From positions 204,188 through 268,187 of the forward strand of contig NZ_VTUZ01000011.1 of NCBI RefSeq assembly GCF_008369935.1: a stretch of DNA of 64,000 nucleotides, in the 5' to 3' direction. A program made the translations under genes and the position numbers. Of this stretch, positions 60,627-64,000 are shown piece by piece (position 1 is the first letter of the stretch; every line of letters begins with the position of its first letter). The stretch comes from Paraburkholderia panacisoli (GTDB taxonomy: Bacteria; Pseudomonadota; Gammaproteobacteria; Burkholderiales; Burkholderiaceae). The notes below the pieces were generated by a model. It did not search any database and had not been told where the DNA came from. It was given only the letters and a program-made list of their open reading frames with translations.

Positions 60627-61607
60627 ATGACCCAGCCAGCCCTCTCGCACGACGCGTCACCCGATCTCCGCTCCGCCTTCGCCGCCGACGTGCGCGCCGG
60701 ACTCACCCACACGCCGCAGAAAGAGCTGCCGTCGAAGTATCTGTACGACGAAGTGGGCTCCGCCCTCTTTGAAGTGATTACCGTATTGCCCGAATACGGC
60801 GTGACGCGCGCCGAGGAACGTCTGCTCGCGAAGCACGCGGCGGAGATCGTCGAGCATCTGCCGCATGACGTGACCGTCGCCGAATTGGGCAGCGGCAGCG
60901 GCCGGAAAACGCGGCGCATTCTGGAAGCACTGTGTAAAAAGCGCCCCACTTCTTACTGCCCGATTGAAATTTCGCGCAGCGCGTTGCAGTTGTGCAGACG
61001 CGAATTGGGCGACATCGAGCGGATTTCGATCGTCGGTTATGAACGCGATTATCTGGCCGGTCTCGCCGAAGTGAGCAAGCAGCGCTCGGCGGACGAACGG
61101 TTACTCGTTCTGTTCCTTGGCAGTACGATCGGCAATTTCGGCAGACTCGCGGCGACGCGCTTCCTGCGCGAAATCCGCAACATGCTCGCGCCCGGCGACG
61201 CGCTGCTGCTCGGCACCGACCTCATCAAGCCGACGCCGGTGCTGGTGGCCGCCTACGACGATTCGATCGGGGTGACCGCGTCGTTCAACCTGAATCTGCT
61301 GGCGCGCGTCAATCGCGAACTGGACGGCGATTTTCCGCTCGACGCGTTCGAGCACGTCGCGCGCTTCAACCCGGACGCGCGCAGCATCGAAATGCATCTA
61401 CGGGCGAAGCGCGATGTCACGGCGCACGTCGGCGCGGCGCAGTTGACGGTGTCGCTCGAGCAAGGTGAAACGATCTGGACCGAGAGCAGCCACAAATATC
61501 GCGCGGAGGAAATGCCGGCGGTCGCTGGCGGCGCGGGCTTCGTGTGCAGCCATCAGTGGATCGAAGAAGAATGGGGCTTTGCGGAGAGCCTGCTGGTGGC
61601 GCAATAG
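60627..61607 (+). CDS. egtD: L-histidine N(alpha)-methyltransferase (ergothioneine biosynthesis)
   Basis: A 326-residue SAM-dependent methyltransferase of the EgtD/DUF2260 type: 'LPSKYLYDEVGSALFEVITVLPEYGVTRAE', the SAM motif 'VAELGSGSGRKTRRIL', 'LVLFLGSTIGNFGR' and the C-terminal 'IWTESSHKY'. EgtD trimethylates histidine to hercynine, the first step of ergothioneine formation. ATG 60627 follows GGAG at six bases; a GTG at 60609 is in frame. EgtB, usually adjacent in Burkholderiales, is not beside it in this window. Confidence 0.93.
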   Translation: MTQPALSHDASPDLRSAFAADVRAGLTHTPQKELPSKYLYDEVGSALFEVITVLPEYGVTRAEERLLAKHAAEIVEHLPHDVTVAELGSGSGRKTRRILEALCKKRPTSYCPIEISRSALQLCRRELGDIERISIVGYERDYLAGLAEVSKQRSADERLLVLFLGSTIGNFGRLAATRFLREIRNMLAPGDALLLGTDLIKPTPVLVAAYDDSIGVTASFNLNLLARVNRELDGDFPLDAFEHVARFNPDARSIEMHLRAKRDVTAHVGAAQLTVSLEQGETIWTESSHKYRAEEMPAVAGGAGFVCSHQWIEEEWGFAESLLVAQ

Positions 61608-61629
61608 GCCTATCGCCCGCACTAACGAC

Positions 61630-61671
61630 AAAGGCGGCGTGCCGACGTATTGATGGCGCGCCGCCTTTTTT
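61630..61671 (+). terminator. intrinsic terminator of egtD
   Basis: 14-bp stem AAAGGCGGCGTGCC / GGCGCGCCGCCTTT (one G-T pair), 11-base loop, then T's. It lies between convergent egtD and the acylphosphatase gene. Confidence 0.9.
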
Positions 61672-61688
61672 CCGTAGATCCGCTGCGC

Positions 61689-61982
61689 TCAGTGCTGCTC
61701 GAAACGCTCGAAACGCTTTTCGGTCCGGCGCTCTTCGCCTGCCACCTCGGTCACGCGCGCCGCCGGCGGCCCGTGACGCAGCCACGACAGCATCCGGTCG
61801 ACCTGGTTGGCCGGACCCTGCAACATTGCTTCGACGGAACCGTCGTCGAGGTTCGCCACCCATCCCTTGATGCCGAGCGCGTGCGCCTGCCGCACGGTTG
61901 CGTGGCGAAAGCCGACGCCCTGCACCATGCCGCGCACTCGCACGTAGTACGTTTCGATCCGCTGATCCAGATCCGGGGCCAT
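61689..61982 (-). CDS. acyP: acylphosphatase
   Basis: A 97-residue acylphosphatase. The phosphate loop 'VRGMVQGVGFRHATV' (with catalytic Arg in GFR) and 'GIKGWVANLDDGSVEAMLQG' (catalytic Asn in WVANL) are intact. It hydrolyses acyl phosphates such as carbamoyl or acetyl phosphate in the cytoplasm. A short charged tail ('RRTEKRFERFEQH') is present. ATG 61982 follows a long GAGGAGG run. Convergent with egtD; no functional link evident. Confidence 0.95.
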   Translation of the reverse strand: MAPDLDQRIETYYVRVRGMVQGVGFRHATVRQAHALGIKGWVANLDDGSVEAMLQGPANQVDRMLSWLRHGPPAARVTEVAGEERRTEKRFERFEQH

Positions 61983-62114
61983 GCCGCCTCCTCCTCACAA
62001 ACTTTCAAGCCGGCATTCTAGTCGTGTCGCGGCGAGCCTGCTCGCCTAAGCCACGACACACGGCGCGCGCGCCACGTACAATCCGTCGACTGTCATGCGG
62101 GGAATGGAATCAGA

Positions 62115-63125
62115 ATGACCGAACAGAATCGCGATCTCGTGCTCGTGACCGGCGCTTCCGGCTTCGTCGGCTCGTCGGTGGCGCGCATCGCGCAACAGAA
62201 GGGTTTCAAGGTGCGCGTGCTGGTGCGCGCCACCAGTTCGCGCCAGAACGTCGAGGCGCTGGACGCGGAAATCGTGGTCGGCGACATGCGCGACGAAGCG
62301 TCGATGCGCAATGCGCTGCGCGGCGTACGCTACCTGTTGCACGTGGCCGCCGACTATCGCCTGTGGGCGCCGGACCCGAGCGAAATCGAGCGCTCGAATC
62401 TCGAAGGCACCGAAGCGACCATGCGCGCGGCGCTGAAGGAAGGCGTCGAACGCATCGTCTACACGAGCAGCGTGGCGACGCTCAAGGTGACCAGCTCCGG
62501 CCAGTCCGCCGACGAAACCTCGCCGCTCAAGGCCGACCAGGCGATCGGCGTGTACAAGCGCAGCAAGGTGCTGGCCGAGCGCGCGGTGGAGCGGATGATC
62601 GCCGAGGACGGGCTGCCGGCGGTGATCGTCAACCCGTCCACGCCGATCGGTCCGCGCGACGTAAAGCCGACGCCGACCGGGCGCATCATCGTCGAAGCGG
62701 CGCTCGGCAAGATTCCCGCCTTCGTCGATACGGGCCTGAACCTCGTGCATGTGGACGACGTCGCAGCCGGCCATTTCCTCGCGCTCGAACGCGGCAAGAT
62801 TGGCGAACGCTATATTCTCGGCGGCGAAAATCTGCCGCTGCAGCAGATGCTCGCGGATATCGCCGCGCTGACCGGCCGCAAGGCGCCCACGCTCGCGTTG
62901 CCGCGTTGGCCGCTTTACCCGCTCGCGATGGGCGCGGAAGCGGTCGCGAAGATCACGAAACGCGAACCGTTCGTCACCGTCGACGGCCTGAAGATGTCGA
63001 AGAACAAGATGTATTTCACGTCGGCGAAGGCGGAGCGCGAACTCGGCTATCGCGCGCGGCCCTATCGCGACGGTTTGCGCGACGCGCTCAACTGGTTCAG
63101 GCAAGCGGGTTATCTGAAGCCCTGA
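62115..63125 (+). CDS. hpnA: hopanoid-associated sugar epimerase (NAD-dependent epimerase/dehydratase)
   Basis: A 336-residue extended SDR: 'VLVTGASGFVGSSVARIAQQKGF' near the start, Ser in 'VYTSSVATLKV', catalytic 'YKRSKVLAE' (Y-x3-K), and the family's 'NPSTPIGPRDVKPTPTGRIIV' motif which marks the HpnA group named from hopanoid gene clusters. No hopanoid synthase genes are within the window. ATG 62115 follows GGAAT. Followed 120 bases later by a small Ala/Pro-rich protein gene, possibly co-transcribed. Confidence 0.92.
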   Translation: MTEQNRDLVLVTGASGFVGSSVARIAQQKGFKVRVLVRATSSRQNVEALDAEIVVGDMRDEASMRNALRGVRYLLHVAADYRLWAPDPSEIERSNLEGTEATMRAALKEGVERIVYTSSVATLKVTSSGQSADETSPLKADQAIGVYKRSKVLAERAVERMIAEDGLPAVIVNPSTPIGPRDVKPTPTGRIIVEAALGKIPAFVDTGLNLVHVDDVAAGHFLALERGKIGERYILGGENLPLQQMLADIAALTGRKAPTLALPRWPLYPLAMGAEAVAKITKREPFVTVDGLKMSKNKMYFTSAKAERELGYRARPYRDGLRDALNWFRQAGYLKP

Positions 63126-63245
63126 GCGCGCTGCGCGGGCCAGTCAGGCACAGCCGTAAGCATTTTGTTACAAGTCCCGTATTTGCGACGGGTCAAAGCG
63201 CGCGCGCAGCAGGTAAAATCGCGGGTCTTACCAGAGAAACCTCGC

Positions 63246-63854
63246 ATGAACCTTCACGAACAGCTCGGCGCGCTGGAAATGGGCGTCGATCAGCTCATTC
63301 AGGCTGTCGTGGCCAAGCAGGCCGAAAACATTCCAGAGACACCCGCGCAAACCGCCGCGCCGCAGGCGCCGGCGGAGCCTGTTGCGTCCGACATTGCATC
63401 TGAATCCGCGGCGGAAGCGGCTGCGGCCGGGACGGCGGCAACCGTCGTCGCGCACGATGCGCCGGCTTCGGACGAACCCGCTGACAAGCCGGCGACAGAA
63501 CCCGCAGCCGAACAACCGGCCGCGCAGCTCCAGCCGACGCTGCAGATCAACCGCCCCGCGCAGGACGAGATCACGATGACGATCGGCGATCAGATGGTCG
63601 CACTGCGCCCGGACCAGATCGGCAGACTGATCGAGGAATTGTCGAACGCACGCGCGTCGATGACGGTGGAGCCGCCGCCGGGCATTCCGCCGGGCTGGCG
63701 CTTCGTATCGACGAAAAACCCGGTGATGGCAGTGCAGAAGCAATCGAACGGCGACCGCTTGCTGATCATGCGTCACACCGGGCACGGCTGGGTGCCGTTC
63801 ACGTTCTCGCCTGATGTGGTGATCCAGCTCTACATGATGCTGACCAACGCGTGA
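63246..63854 (+). CDS. hypothetical protein with Ala/Pro/Glu-rich linker, 202 residues
   Basis: An N-terminal helix ('LHEQLGALEMGVDQLIQAVV'), a ~70-residue disordered acidic Ala/Pro-rich segment (residues ~30-98), then an ordered C-terminal half: 'EITMTIGDQMVALRPDQIGRLIEELSNARASM' and 'GIPPGWRFVSTKNPVMAVQKQSNGDRLLIMRHTGHGWVPFTFSPDVVIQLYMML'. Not recognised. No signal peptide. ATG 63246 is chosen from the ordered start of the protein. A perfect terminator hairpin follows. Confidence 0.8.
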   Translation: MNLHEQLGALEMGVDQLIQAVVAKQAENIPETPAQTAAPQAPAEPVASDIASESAAEAAAAGTAATVVAHDAPASDEPADKPATEPAAEQPAAQLQPTLQINRPAQDEITMTIGDQMVALRPDQIGRLIEELSNARASMTVEPPPGIPPGWRFVSTKNPVMAVQKQSNGDRLLIMRHTGHGWVPFTFSPDVVIQLYMMLTNA

Positions 63855-63878
63855 TGTAAAAAAGCGGCGCCAGGCGCT

Positions 63879-63914
63879 AATGCCGTTCAGTTAAGAACTG
63901 AACGGCATTTTCAT
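63879..63914 (+). terminator. 14-bp perfect hairpin, probable terminator
   Basis: Stem AATGCCGTTCAGTT / AACTGAACGGCATT, AAG loop, followed by TTCATTT. It lies 25 bases after the stop of the preceding gene. The remaining ~85 bases of the window show nothing further. Confidence 0.85.
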
Positions 63915-64000
63915 TTGCGGAGCAGGAAGAAGTTGTAAACGGCGCGCCGGGATGTTAACTTTTCGGCGCGATGCTCTCAGCCCACCTTACCTACCTGATC

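Noticed and set aside
1..64000. CRISPR arrays, rRNA or complete tRNA genes, phage modules
   Set aside because: Looked for repeat-spacer periodicity, tRNA cloverleaf signals and phage structural genes; none was found.

Overview
The window reads as the genome of a Burkholderiales bacterium, most likely Paraburkholderia or a close relative. The signs are uniformly high GC, heavy GCG/CTG/CGC codon use, and typical protein families: a GTG-started Gram-negative porin, a phosphocholine-type phospholipase C, AcpA-like phosphatase, DUF3562, HpnA, EgtD and several LysR/IclR regulators. The density of catabolic and accessory genes would suit a secondary replicon, but that is inference. No rRNA, tRNA, CRISPR array or replication origin was found.

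Layout. 1-7.8 kb (minus): a likely sugar-metabolism operon running debranching enzyme, GH63-like glucosidase, zwf, ROK glucokinase, PEBP-like protein (cut by the window edge). 8-10.6 kb (plus): small lipoprotein, Tat-exported phospholipase C. 10.7-14.5 kb: cupin, periplasmic binding protein with a desuccinylase-like hydrolase, divergent LysR, lipoprotein. 14.9-24.9 kb: SDR, rubredoxin, alpha/beta hydrolase, orphan Rieske oxygenase, cytochrome b561 coupled to a GT2 glycosyltransferase, methyltransferase, a decayed cyclopropane-synthase-like gene, and an EamA transporter with a very His-rich tail. 25.3-31.6 kb: GNAT gene, then a secreted RHS/YD-repeat polymorphic-toxin locus with a downstream immunity candidate. 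The RHS gene is broken by a frameshift and by an IS110/IS1111-type insertion; a separate 77-residue secreted YD-repeat mini-protein lies upstream.

31.8-47.8 kb is the centrepiece: an apparently single 14-gene minus-strand operon, most junctions overlapping or only a few bases apart. It encodes a three-component Rieske oxygenase (ferredoxin, alpha subunit, FAD reductase), two SDR dehydrogenases, a cupin, an extradiol-type VOC dioxygenase, an alpha/beta hydrolase, a ThDP enzyme, an aldehyde dehydrogenase, a NadX-like dehydrogenase, an aromatic-acid MFS importer, its own IclR regulator, and a small unknown protein beside the ferredoxin. A porin and a second, closely paralogous IclR regulator lie divergently. 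The parts fit uptake, ring dihydroxylation, diol dehydrogenation, meta-cleavage, hydrolysis, and processing of an oxo-acid/aldehyde. I cannot name the substrate, and the NadX-like and ThDP enzymes do not belong to the textbook version.

48-64 kb: a decayed LivK-like binding-protein gene, AcpA-like phosphatase, DUF4410 protein, secreted DNA/RNA nuclease with an overlapping small gene, an ilvD with unusual codon choice, a DapA-family lyase, Crp/Fnr regulator, DUF962 protein, RarD-like transporter, egtD without egtB, acylphosphatase, hpnA and a small Ala/Pro-rich protein. Several clear intrinsic terminators separate these units.
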